From contig JACJOC010000017.1 in the NCBI GenBank assembly GCA_014695345.1, forward strand, positions 62,001 to 126,000: a stretch of 64,000 bases of DNA. Direction: 5' to 3'. Made by a program: the position numbers and the translations under genes. Below the pieces are notes generated by a model, which was not told the DNA's origin, ran no database searches, and saw only the letters and a program-made list of their open reading frames with translations. Positions 52,958 through 61,782 of the stretch are shown piece by piece. The DNA is from Cyanobacteria bacterium FACHB-471. GTDB lineage: Bacteria > Cyanobacteriota > Cyanobacteriia > Elainellales > Elainellaceae. Each line of letters starts with the position of its first letter. Position 1 is the first letter of the stretch.

Positions 52958-55609
52958 CTACTCTAGCGATCGCAGCAAATCTCGAATTTTAGTGCGCTGC
53001 TGTTGATTGAGGGATTCTGGAAAAGATAGTTCTATTGCAATTCGTAAAGGCGGGGTGTCATAGTCTGAGCTAATTTCTGAGTCAGCACCAGGAGGTTGAA
53101 ATGCGACAACGGGTACCAAATTCAGAATTTCAACAGATTGCACTTGGGCTAACAGACTTTGGGGTGCAAAATCGTTAGTGTCGCTGCTGATCAGCAATCC
53201 AATCATCGGTTTGGTTTGCTCCATCGTTTCCAGATGTAGCAGGTCTCCTTCTAGCTCCAGCCGAATGTCTCGCGTACCCATTTCGGTGACTTTGGCAGTG
53301 TAGGATGTGCCTTCCCAGTCCTCCCAGAAAAGCTGAGCGTCAGCCCGGACTTGCTTGCGTACCTTCATCCCAACTTCGGGGCGAAACTCACGGTATACCC
53401 GCTGTATGCTGGTGGCAATGAATTTGAGCGACTGAATTGGGTTGTCTGCCTCATTTCGCTTCTGGGAATACCATTCTTTTACGTCTGAGTAGATGACGAC
53501 TGAGAGGTCATCCAGTTGAGTTTGGCTGACGTTGACAAAGTCGAGGGCGAGTAGAGTTTGCAGTTTGTCAGTGGCGATCGCTCGAATAATATGGGCATCT
53601 AGCAGCACCCGCGCCCCATAATCCCCAATCAGCTCGATCCGAATTTCATCAGGGACGTTGGGCCAAACATCTAACAGCACTTGCGCTCCAGTTTCACTTA
53701 CGTTTACCGTTTCGCCGACCCAACTTTGGTTATCGCCGTGAATCACGACGGCTAATCGGCGGGGTAGACGGTGAGCGCGGCGCAGTTGGGGTTGCTCAAA
53801 GGCAACCAGGCAGGCTGCCATCACCAGCAGCAGGTTAAATACACACCAGAGCGTGTTGATCAGCACAGCTTGCGTATCTTGCGGACTCAGCACCAGCCAA
53901 AACGGAACGGCGACCAGCGACGCAGCGGTAATTGCGCCTAGAATCACCAGGTAACGCACAGAATCCAGGTCAAAGCTGCGCTCCTCAACAGTTAGCCCTT
54001 TGTCGGTCACGTTGAATTTGCCCAGCTTGGGGTTGATTAGCGCCAGCAGGGTAACGATGCCTGCCTGAAAAGACATGGCAAACTCGTAAATCTCGTTCCA
54101 GAAGGAAAAGCGAACGTGTTTGTAGGGAATGTGGTTTGCCTGCATCGACAAAACGATGTGGGGCAGGGCATAGAACAGGGTTTCCAATCCCAAACCTTTA
54201 ACAGAGTTGATGCCGAAGAGGAGGAACAGGTTGGGGGCGATCGCATACATCAAACGCGGAAAGCCAAAAAAGAAGTGTGATGTCGCGCTGAAATAGCACA
54301 CCCGCTGCGCCAACCGCAGATTTAACTTGCGGTTGACCATTGGATTCTCGATTCGCAAAATTTGCGCCATTCCTCGTGCCCAGCGCACCTGCTGACCGAC
54401 GTAGGAGGAGAATTTTTCAGGTGCCAGTCCTGCCACCATGATTTTGTCGTAATAGACGGTTTCATAGCCCTGGGAGTGTAGCCGCAGGGAGGTGTGGCAG
54501 TCTTCAGTCACTGTTTCGGTAGCGATACCGCCAATGCCGAGCACGTATTCCCGCCGAATCACGGCTGCTGAACCGCAAAAGAAAGCCGCATTCCAAAAAT
54601 CGTTACCTTTTTGCAGCACTTTATAGAACAGTTCGTTGCCGACGGGTACTCGTCCCTCGGTCATCAGGTTGCGCTCAAACGGGTCAGGATTGTAGAACCA
54701 GTGTGGTGTCTGCACCATCGCCACTTTGGGGTCAACGATGAAGAAGCCGACGGTTTCTTGCAAAAAGCTGCGAACCGGAATGTGGTCACAGTCCAAAATC
54801 AGTACCAGATCCCCATCGGTTCTCGGCAAGGCGGTGTTGATGTTTCCGGCTTTGGCGTGGTCGTTGTTATCGCGTGTGAGCAGGGTGCAGCCCAGTTCAT
54901 CGCACATTTGACGAAGCTGTTCGCGGCGATCGCGATACTTTTCTGCCCGACCGTCATCCAGAATGTAAACGTGCTTTTTGTCGTAAGGATAATCAGTTGC
55001 CAGTGCGCCTAAAGCCGTTTTGCGGACAATCTCGACTTCTTCGTTGTAAGTAGGAATGTAGATATCAACCTTGAGCCAATCATCGTGGGGTAAGGTCGAT
55101 AGATCGATGGGTTGGCGCTCACGAATCTTCAAAGTCTGAAAATAGGCCAGCATGAGGGTGGCGATCGCATACATCTCTGCCGCATACAGCAACAGACAAA
55201 ATATGCCATTCACTACACCATCAAAGTTGAGCGTATAGCTGGTGCGGTAATAGAAATACCGCATCGTCGTCACCACGCTCAGCACAATTAGAAATAGGTG
55301 CAGATACTCGCTGCTGTGAGTGTCACTGCGCTGGTCTTCCATTCGCAGTACCGATCGCCCCACAAAAATTAGCAGCACTGCAATTAAGCCCTGCTGCCAA
55401 ATGCTGGGGCGCACCGTTATCAGCGGCAGACACATCATCAACAGTGACCCTAGCAGGATCACCAACTGCCGTCGGTTTAGCCACTTCAGCACGTGGTCAA
55501 ACGTGTGCGGCAGGCGATCGACCAGCAGCGTTGCCAGCCATTCTGAGTTAGAAGGCACTCCTTCGCGAATCCACCGTCGCTGCGTTCGAGTCTTAGAAGG
55601 ACTAACCAT
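52958..55609 (-). CDS. bcsA: cellulose synthase catalytic subunit
   Basis: Processive family-2 glycosyltransferase that polymerises UDP-glucose and moves the glucan through the inner membrane. Of 883 residues, 1-160 include about four hydrophobic helices. The GT domain has DDG (218-220), DCD (273-275), TED (368-370) and QQVRW (406-410), all the catalytic elements. More helices span about 435-605. A PilZ domain follows with RRAHR (610-614) and NVSETG (636-641), the c-di-GMP site. A further PilZ-like stretch without the full motif covers about 740-830. The start directly abuts the bcsB stop. The UDP-forming cellulose assignment rests on linkage to BcsB and GH8 as well as on the motifs. Confidence 0.95.
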   Translation of the reverse strand: MVSPSKTRTQRRWIREGVPSNSEWLATLLVDRLPHTFDHVLKWLNRRQLVILLGSLLMMCLPLITVRPSIWQQGLIAVLLIFVGRSVLRMEDQRSDTHSSEYLHLFLIVLSVVTTMRYFYYRTSYTLNFDGVVNGIFCLLLYAAEMYAIATLMLAYFQTLKIRERQPIDLSTLPHDDWLKVDIYIPTYNEEVEIVRKTALGALATDYPYDKKHVYILDDGRAEKYRDRREQLRQMCDELGCTLLTRDNNDHAKAGNINTALPRTDGDLVLILDCDHIPVRSFLQETVGFFIVDPKVAMVQTPHWFYNPDPFERNLMTEGRVPVGNELFYKVLQKGNDFWNAAFFCGSAAVIRREYVLGIGGIATETVTEDCHTSLRLHSQGYETVYYDKIMVAGLAPEKFSSYVGQQVRWARGMAQILRIENPMVNRKLNLRLAQRVCYFSATSHFFFGFPRLMYAIAPNLFLLFGINSVKGLGLETLFYALPHIVLSMQANHIPYKHVRFSFWNEIYEFAMSFQAGIVTLLALINPKLGKFNVTDKGLTVEERSFDLDSVRYLVILGAITAASLVAVPFWLVLSPQDTQAVLINTLWCVFNLLLVMAACLVAFEQPQLRRAHRLPRRLAVVIHGDNQSWVGETVNVSETGAQVLLDVWPNVPDEIRIELIGDYGARVLLDAHIIRAIATDKLQTLLALDFVNVSQTQLDDLSVVIYSDVKEWYSQKRNEADNPIQSLKFIATSIQRVYREFRPEVGMKVRKQVRADAQLFWEDWEGTSYTAKVTEMGTRDIRLELEGDLLHLETMEQTKPMIGLLISSDTNDFAPQSLLAQVQSVEILNLVPVVAFQPPGADSEISSDYDTPPLRIAIELSFPESLNQQQRTKIRDLLRSLE

Positions 55610-58006
55610 TTATTCCTGCCCCGTGAGCCGCTTTAAGTAGAGTTGAATCACCCCATACAGCACCAGTGACGCTGCCACGATGCCGGGAGCCAATACAAAC
55701 CAGTTGCCGCGCAGCACCGCCGCAATTCGGCTAGAAAGGTTAGCCGATGCAAGCTGCCGTTGAGAAGACTGCTGCAAAAATTCCAACGAGTAAGCGTTGG
55801 GGTCGTAGGGTGAAGGGTCAGGTTCGTTTGCCGCAATCAGCACTGTGTCACCCTCTAGCTGAAAGAACAGATTGTCCTGGCTGATCAGGTCGCGCACCTG
55901 CTGCAAGCCTTCATCAGTTTGGGCACTCAGCGCCAGCATGACCCGCTCTTGATTCCAGGGTGAAATGATTTGCTTGACCAATCCTTCCTGGTCGGGCAGG
56001 GTTTGAATCTGCTTTTGCCCCCAGTGACGGGAAAATAGATCTCGCAGGGCAAAGCCATCTCCTTGCTCAAACGCTTCGGGCAATGGAAACTGTGCTTCGG
56101 TGCCGATCGCAATAATGTGGCGGCTGTCTCGCTGCTCAACTGGCAACTTGCTAGCGCGGTAGACATCCAACTTCACCGATTCAGCACGGCTGAGTCTGCC
56201 TAGACGCTCACTCACCTCTAGCAGCAGCAGCAGGTCAGACTGAGCTGGGTTTTCGGGCATGGCGATCGCCGTACTCGACAAATCCTGCGGCGCTGCAAAC
56301 GGGTAACCTGCCCGCAACAGTTCCAGGTCAGGCAGCCGCACCACCTGTTCGCGATTCAGCTTAAATTCGGTGTCGGAGTGAATCGTACTCCAAAGCTGCT
56401 GGTCAGTCACACGGCTACAGGAACGGCGTTCTCGCGGATCGAGCCGAAAATTCACTTGGATTCGCGAATTTGGCTTAATTCGGTCTTCGGGTAGCGTTAC
56501 TTTCAGCGTTTCGCGATCGCCACCACTCACTGAAGTGAGGCGTTTTCCAGTGATCACAACGTTGTCAAGTTCCACTTCCACCAGGGAGGTCAGCGGATTG
56601 ATCTGCGGCCCGTAGCTATAGCGCAGCGTCATCGTGTTGCCCGGCGAAAACTGGTCATCGGGCAGTGCCCGAAAGTCCAATTCCAGGCTGGGGGAATGGG
56701 AACCCCGCACCGTTACATCACCATACGCTTGCTCGTCAAAGGTACGCAGGTCGCTCAGCTTAAAGGAATTTTCTAGTGGCAAATAGCCTTGCCATGCACG
56801 CGGATCAGGCGTTTCGACCTGATCGATTTGATCAACGATCACAAGATTACCCGTGCCGATCTGCCGATCTCCTGGCTGCACCAGGAATTGAACTGCCTTG
56901 GCGACTCCTTCAGCCCCGTTGCCCGTCGCAACCAGCACGGGAGCTGCCCCATCAGGAGTCGTGGTCAGCATCAGTAAACCAACATCGCCCGGAAAAGGCT
57001 GCTGTTCTGCATCTAAAAATCGACCACTGCCCAAAGACAGCGGCAAATCCAGAGATGACAGATCAGGCTGAATGGCAGGAGTTCCAATCACGATTAGCCG
57101 TTCACGTCCTGCCACTTGATCGATCGCTTCAACAATCCGCGTGTCTAGCGGACGAAATTCTGCTAGCCGCCCCAGAGAGGTGTGCAGGCGACTGGTGGCG
57201 GTCAACCAGGTTTCATCAATCTCGTTGGGCTGAAGGTAGGTGACCTGATTGGGTTCCAGGCTGAGGTCGTCAAATACCGGATAGGGATAGCGGTGAAAGT
57301 CGAGGGCGATCGCCTTCGGCTGGAAGTTAAACACCAGCTTGGAATCGGGCAGAATCTCCGTCCACAGCGACGGGTCAAATGGGTCTTGGGTACAAGTTGG
57401 TGAATTGTTTTGCAGCGCTGCCAGCACCACCTCGTTGTAATCCTTAATGGCTCCTGGCGGCACATCAAACACGACATTGCCAATCTCGCCCTGAGGTTTG
57501 TTCAGCGGCACGCTGCCAATGCTCGTACCGTTGACCAACACCGTCAGATTTGAGCGAGTGGCATAGAGCGCTGCCGAGTGCCGAAACCGCAGCGAAATCT
57601 GCACGGATTTGGGTTCCCAGTTACGCGGACGGGTAAACCGCAGCCGCCGCTCATCGTAAATGCCCTCCATCCGTAACCGATTTCCCACAATGGGGCTGCG
57701 GTTAAACTCCAGTACATATTGTCCAGCCGCTTCAGGGGCAACGGTAGGCGGAGCAGCGGGAGGATCAGGCAGGGCAAATTCAGAGCGGGACAGATCCGGC
57801 TGGGGCGCTCCTGACTCCTCTGTAGGAATTGGAGCCTCAGTCTGAGCGGGTGCCGGGAGAATAGCCCACCCCAAAAGCAAGCCGCAACTGAGCAGCAGCA
57901 TTCCAGCAAAAGCCCAGAGGGGGCGATCGCGTCGATGGGAAGAGGAGCGCGATCGGCGTCGAGAAGATTGACGGTTAGGGGTTGGTGAATGTAGGTCGTG
58001 TTTCAT
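55610..58006 (-). CDS. bcsB: cellulose synthase periplasmic subunit
   Basis: BcsB partners BcsA, guides the glucan through the periplasm and anchors the complex with a C-terminal helix. Of 798 residues, an N-terminal membrane segment (about 30-55) and Pro-rich spacer lead to the carbohydrate-binding/flavodoxin-like modules (LEFNRSPIVGNRLRMEGI, VLVNGTSIGSVPL, NSPTCTQDPFDPSLWTEI, NSRIQVNFRL). A C-terminal hydrophobic helix (WFVLAPGIVAASLVLYGVIQLYLK) ends it. Its ATG overlaps the GH8 stop by four bases (ATGA), so translation is coupled. Confidence 0.93.
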   Translation of the reverse strand: MKHDLHSPTPNRQSSRRRSRSSSHRRDRPLWAFAGMLLLSCGLLLGWAILPAPAQTEAPIPTEESGAPQPDLSRSEFALPDPPAAPPTVAPEAAGQYVLEFNRSPIVGNRLRMEGIYDERRLRFTRPRNWEPKSVQISLRFRHSAALYATRSNLTVLVNGTSIGSVPLNKPQGEIGNVVFDVPPGAIKDYNEVVLAALQNNSPTCTQDPFDPSLWTEILPDSKLVFNFQPKAIALDFHRYPYPVFDDLSLEPNQVTYLQPNEIDETWLTATSRLHTSLGRLAEFRPLDTRIVEAIDQVAGRERLIVIGTPAIQPDLSSLDLPLSLGSGRFLDAEQQPFPGDVGLLMLTTTPDGAAPVLVATGNGAEGVAKAVQFLVQPGDRQIGTGNLVIVDQIDQVETPDPRAWQGYLPLENSFKLSDLRTFDEQAYGDVTVRGSHSPSLELDFRALPDDQFSPGNTMTLRYSYGPQINPLTSLVEVELDNVVITGKRLTSVSGGDRETLKVTLPEDRIKPNSRIQVNFRLDPRERRSCSRVTDQQLWSTIHSDTEFKLNREQVVRLPDLELLRAGYPFAAPQDLSSTAIAMPENPAQSDLLLLLEVSERLGRLSRAESVKLDVYRASKLPVEQRDSRHIIAIGTEAQFPLPEAFEQGDGFALRDLFSRHWGQKQIQTLPDQEGLVKQIISPWNQERVMLALSAQTDEGLQQVRDLISQDNLFFQLEGDTVLIAANEPDPSPYDPNAYSLEFLQQSSQRQLASANLSSRIAAVLRGNWFVLAPGIVAASLVLYGVIQLYLKRLTGQE

Positions 58007-59364
58007 GAACTAGATGCTTGCATCAACTGTGCAGAAGGAGAGACAGGAGGTAGTAACCCAAACCAGGCAAGATTTTGCGTGTAATAGGCGGAACTGTTGT
58101 CCCAAAAGCCTTGCCGATATTGCGGCACTAACTTTTGCTGGTAGATTTGCTCAGCGATTTGCGGTTCCGTTAAAGCAAACGCTGGGTAAAGCGTGGCGTA
58201 CTGGGCTGTCGCTTCGTAGTCGGCAATCGCCCTTCCCTGCATGTCAAATCGGGCAGGAATCTGCTGTCCGTCCTGCCAAAACCGTTCTAAGTACGCCAAA
58301 TGTTGGCGCAGAAATTGCTCTGCCTGCGGTTCTTGAAACCAGGCTGCATCTAGCGCCACTCGCCACCACACCCGATAAGCATCAAAGCCGTACTGACTTT
58401 GCAGGTTAGAATCGCTGACTGGGGAGAGTTCTGCCGTTTGCGGATTGAGCGAAATCCAGTCACTCGGCAACCCAACCGCCGAAACATCAGACGACGCTTC
58501 TAAAAGCTGGTAGCTGCTGTCTACCAGGCTCATCCAGTCGTGTTCTGGGTCAACCTGAGCGAACAGGCGAAAGGCATAAGGCGCAAAGTAAGAGGGGTTG
58601 AGAATCAGCGTATCTGGCTGGCTCCAAAATGCTTCAGCGGGTCCGGGCAGCAACACCCGACCGTTAGCTAACTCGGCAGTTGAATAGTTCCAAATGTCGG
58701 TTAGTTTAACTTTTGCTAACTCCAAATATTCTGGGCAACTCCAGCGACGAGCCGCAAAAATCAGGGCGGTAGCGGCATCAATATCGGCATCGCTGGCAAA
58801 GTTGGCATCGATCGTCGTCCATTGCCCAGTGGAATTGCGACCCCATTTCCAGGCCCAAAGCTGATCGAGGCGATCGCTCTCCCCCTTGCGAATCAAATTT
58901 TGCTCTGCCCAGTTCAGCGTTTTCACAAAGGTGCCAGGGTCGTTGATCAGCACCGCTCGCAGCATCGCGTAGGCTTGTCCCTCAGAGGTGGAGCGATCGC
59001 CATCTTCTCGGTCAATCACTCGCCCATCTTCCTGAATAAATCGCTGGCGGTAAGCAATCCAGCTTTCCTGCAGCAGCGGCAAATTTTCAGCCCGAAACGG
59101 TAACGATAGTGTATTTGGCGTACTTGCCTGAATGTCAGAAGGCTGTTGCCCTACTACATCCTGCAAACACACGGGTACTTCTGCCTGAGACGGCTTCCAG
59201 CAGCCTGCTGTCAGACTCAAGAGCAGCGCCATTAGACCGAGGAGCGATCGCCGCGCAGCTTTAGTGCGCCACCGTCCTGTTAGCCCCAACAACACTTGAG
59301 AGACAGTTGACAAAATTCGCAGCGCAGCTAGAAATGGGGGTTGGAAGGAAAAATACAGCAACAT
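58003..59364 (-). CDS. bcsZ: glycoside hydrolase family 8 lipoprotein (BcsZ-like endoglucanase)
   Basis: Endo-beta-1,4-glucanase of the cellulose operon. STSEGQAYAMLRAVL contains the catalytic acid Glu128, followed by LWAWKWG and DIDAATALIFAA, all standard in GH8/BcsZ. The signal ends in SLTAGC (Cys55), a lipobox, so the enzyme is probably membrane-tethered, unlike the soluble periplasmic BcsZ of E. coli. About 38 residues precede the lipoprotein signal, so the true start may be later than 59364 (a TTG near residue 27 is possible). BcsZ trims glucan and is needed for normal polymer output. Confidence 0.9.
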   Translation of the reverse strand: MLLYFSFQPPFLAALRILSTVSQVLLGLTGRWRTKAARRSLLGLMALLLSLTAGCWKPSQAEVPVCLQDVVGQQPSDIQASTPNTLSLPFRAENLPLLQESWIAYRQRFIQEDGRVIDREDGDRSTSEGQAYAMLRAVLINDPGTFVKTLNWAEQNLIRKGESDRLDQLWAWKWGRNSTGQWTTIDANFASDADIDAATALIFAARRWSCPEYLELAKVKLTDIWNYSTAELANGRVLLPGPAEAFWSQPDTLILNPSYFAPYAFRLFAQVDPEHDWMSLVDSSYQLLEASSDVSAVGLPSDWISLNPQTAELSPVSDSNLQSQYGFDAYRVWWRVALDAAWFQEPQAEQFLRQHLAYLERFWQDGQQIPARFDMQGRAIADYEATAQYATLYPAFALTEPQIAEQIYQQKLVPQYRQGFWDNSSAYYTQNLAWFGLLPPVSPSAQLMQASSS

Positions 59365-59454
59365 TCTGCAAAACCTGTCAAGTTTAAGAAGGGCTGGAGG
59401 CTAAGGGCTGGGGGCTAGGGGTTAAGAATTTTCATCCTTTATCCCTCGTCCTTC

Positions 59455-61782
59455 CTAATACCGCTCCCACGCAGGCTGAAATCCTCGTCGTCGCATCAGA
59501 TCTAACTGAATCTGCTCAATTCGGTCGTCCAGGTCAGCGTCGGGATTGCCTGCTACCAGACGCTCTTGCTGCAAGCGTCGGAGCTGTTGAAGTGCTGCCA
59601 TTGGACGATCTTGGGCAACGCTGAGTTCCGCCAAGATGCGGCGCGTTTCCCAATCATTTGGCTTAAGAGTCAGCACTCTTGCATAAAGCATGGTTGCCTC
59701 CGTGTAACGCTGCTGTTGAAACCGAATTCCACCTAAAGCAGCTAGAGCATCGGTGTTTTCGGGTTGGCGATTTAGCACTTCACGGTAAGCCTGACTAGCC
59801 ACATCTAAATTGCCTAAAACCTGAGCCAGTTCGCCCTGGAGGAAATAGCCGTTGATGTCATTGGGATTGCGCGACAGAACCCGATCAACTTGTGCTTGAG
59901 CCCGTTCGGGATCGCGCAGTGCCAAGACCTGCACCAGCCGACGGTTTACGCCAATGTCATCGGGGTTAACGGTTAGCAGCGCCTCATAAAGCCGTTCTCG
60001 CTGTGGACTTGGCGGCAAAGCTCCTACCAGGCTAAACAGCTCTGGTGGCGCATCGGTAGCGGGACGGGCCGCCAGCCAGCGCTCCAGTACGGCTTCGGCT
60101 TCCGATTGGGAAATTTGCTCAATCTGGTAAGCCAGACTGGCTCGACCAAGTTGAGTTTGCAGGTCATTGGGATTTCTGGCTAGAAGCTGGTCGTAGAATG
60201 CTAGGGCTTCCTCTGGACGATTTTGCACCAACCGAATGCCCGCCAAACCGCGCAGGGAAGCAGTGAGAATTTGGTCTTCAGGATTGCGGGCAATCAGTGC
60301 CTCATAGCGGCTGGCACTGGCTTCCAGGTTTCCTTCGCGCCGCTCGATGTCTGCTAACAGCAATTCTGCTGCCAGATCTTGAGAACCAACGGAAGTCGCA
60401 CCATAAGCAGTTAGGGCTTCCCTTGCCGCTGCATAGTTGCCTTGCTGAATCAAAATTTGGGCAACTCGGAAGTTTAAGAAGGGAACGTCCACATTGGACT
60501 GAAGCAAGTTCTGGTAAATCGGCAAGAGTTCTAGGTCGGGCGGGTCGAGGCGAATTAGAGACTGGGCGATCGCCCGTCTCTCAATCTCCCCATCACTCGC
60601 CTGTAAAACAGACTGAAGCTCTTGCTGAAGCTGAGCGCTAGAAATTTCTCCAAGCTGCCGCTCCAACACCGATCGCTTCACCCGCAGGCTCAGGTTATTG
60701 GGCTGTTGAGTGGCAAGCTGTTGATAGAGCCGCAGTGCCTCTGCCTGAGAGGTGGGTGACTCGCTCAAGACATCTGCCACCTCAGTTACCAGCCCCGGAG
60801 ATGGATTGCTCGTTTGCTGAAGCACTCGACGGTAAAGGGCGATCGCCTCTTCATAAAGCTGAGCATTGCCCGACTCTCTACCAATCGTGCTGAGTGCCCG
60901 TGCTAGCGGCAAGGTTGCGCCTTCGGCGTCGCGTAACGGTTCCAGGGTTGCCAGAGCCGCTTCTGGGTTTTGGTTGGCTTGATGGGCGATCGCCAGTGCT
61001 GCCCGAATCTGAATTGCCGTTGCGTCCAGGCGATCAAACTGTCGTAGCCGGGATTCTAATACCCGTACTGCCTCAGCCGGATTTCCCGTTTCCTGAAGCG
61101 TCGACGCATAGGCTGTAATAGCCGTATTCGGAATCGTTTCCCCGGTTGCCTGATAGCGTTGAAATAGCGCCAACCCCTGGCTGTAGTTGCCGCTGTAGGT
61201 GTAGATTTGAGCCGCGCCCAAAATCGTCTCGGCTGAGGGATTGTTTGCTAGCGCAATTTGGTAGTCTGCTAGCGATTCGCTGTAACGTCCCTGGTAGCCC
61301 AACAGCAGCGCCCGCTGCGCTCTGGCGTTTTGGTTATTCGGGTCAAGGTTGAGTAGGGTGGTCAGCGCTTCGATGCCGCCTGTCTGCCACTCTGAACGAT
61401 AGCCGCCCAGCAGTCCCACAGCTTCTAGGGCGCGGCGGTTTGTTGGGTCTTGAGTTAAAACCTGACGGTAGGTATTCCAAGCATTTTCATCCTGTCCGGC
61501 TCGCTGATAAGCGATCGCCAATCCCAGTCTTGCGTCCAGTGAATCAGGATAGCGCTGCAAAGCTTGTCGAAAGGCGGCGATCGCATCATCGACCCAGCCT
61601 TGCTCTAGCAGCGTATAGCCCCGACTCACTGCCGCAGGCACCGTCTGCGCCTGCACTGCCAAAATTCCTAAACCAATCGGAGACAACAACATTCCCGCCG
61701 ATGTCCCCAGTAGCATCAACCCTAGTAGCGTGTGTTGCAGCACCTGACTACCCCGTATGAGAAATTCCATGCGTCGCCTCAT
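59455..61782 (-). CDS. bcsC: BcsC-like TPR protein without barrel domain
   Basis: 775 residues: a signal or anchor segment (about 14-45), then tetratricopeptide repeats over almost the whole length (for example GYTLLEQGWVDDAIAAFRQAL, DENAWNTYRQVLTQDP, RYSESLADYQIAL). This is the layout of the periplasmic half of BcsC, which binds peptidoglycan and links BcsAB to the outer membrane. The C-terminal beta-barrel of BcsC is missing; the protein stops at FQPAWERY. The barrel function is probably taken over by the preceding gene, whose stop overlaps this start (TAATG). GGAGG 8 nt upstream supports the ATG. Confidence 0.85.
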   Translation of the reverse strand: MRRRMEFLIRGSQVLQHTLLGLMLLGTSAGMLLSPIGLGILAVQAQTVPAAVSRGYTLLEQGWVDDAIAAFRQALQRYPDSLDARLGLAIAYQRAGQDENAWNTYRQVLTQDPTNRRALEAVGLLGGYRSEWQTGGIEALTTLLNLDPNNQNARAQRALLLGYQGRYSESLADYQIALANNPSAETILGAAQIYTYSGNYSQGLALFQRYQATGETIPNTAITAYASTLQETGNPAEAVRVLESRLRQFDRLDATAIQIRAALAIAHQANQNPEAALATLEPLRDAEGATLPLARALSTIGRESGNAQLYEEAIALYRRVLQQTSNPSPGLVTEVADVLSESPTSQAEALRLYQQLATQQPNNLSLRVKRSVLERQLGEISSAQLQQELQSVLQASDGEIERRAIAQSLIRLDPPDLELLPIYQNLLQSNVDVPFLNFRVAQILIQQGNYAAAREALTAYGATSVGSQDLAAELLLADIERREGNLEASASRYEALIARNPEDQILTASLRGLAGIRLVQNRPEEALAFYDQLLARNPNDLQTQLGRASLAYQIEQISQSEAEAVLERWLAARPATDAPPELFSLVGALPPSPQRERLYEALLTVNPDDIGVNRRLVQVLALRDPERAQAQVDRVLSRNPNDINGYFLQGELAQVLGNLDVASQAYREVLNRQPENTDALAALGGIRFQQQRYTEATMLYARVLTLKPNDWETRRILAELSVAQDRPMAALQQLRRLQQERLVAGNPDADLDDRIEQIQLDLMRRRGFQPAWERY

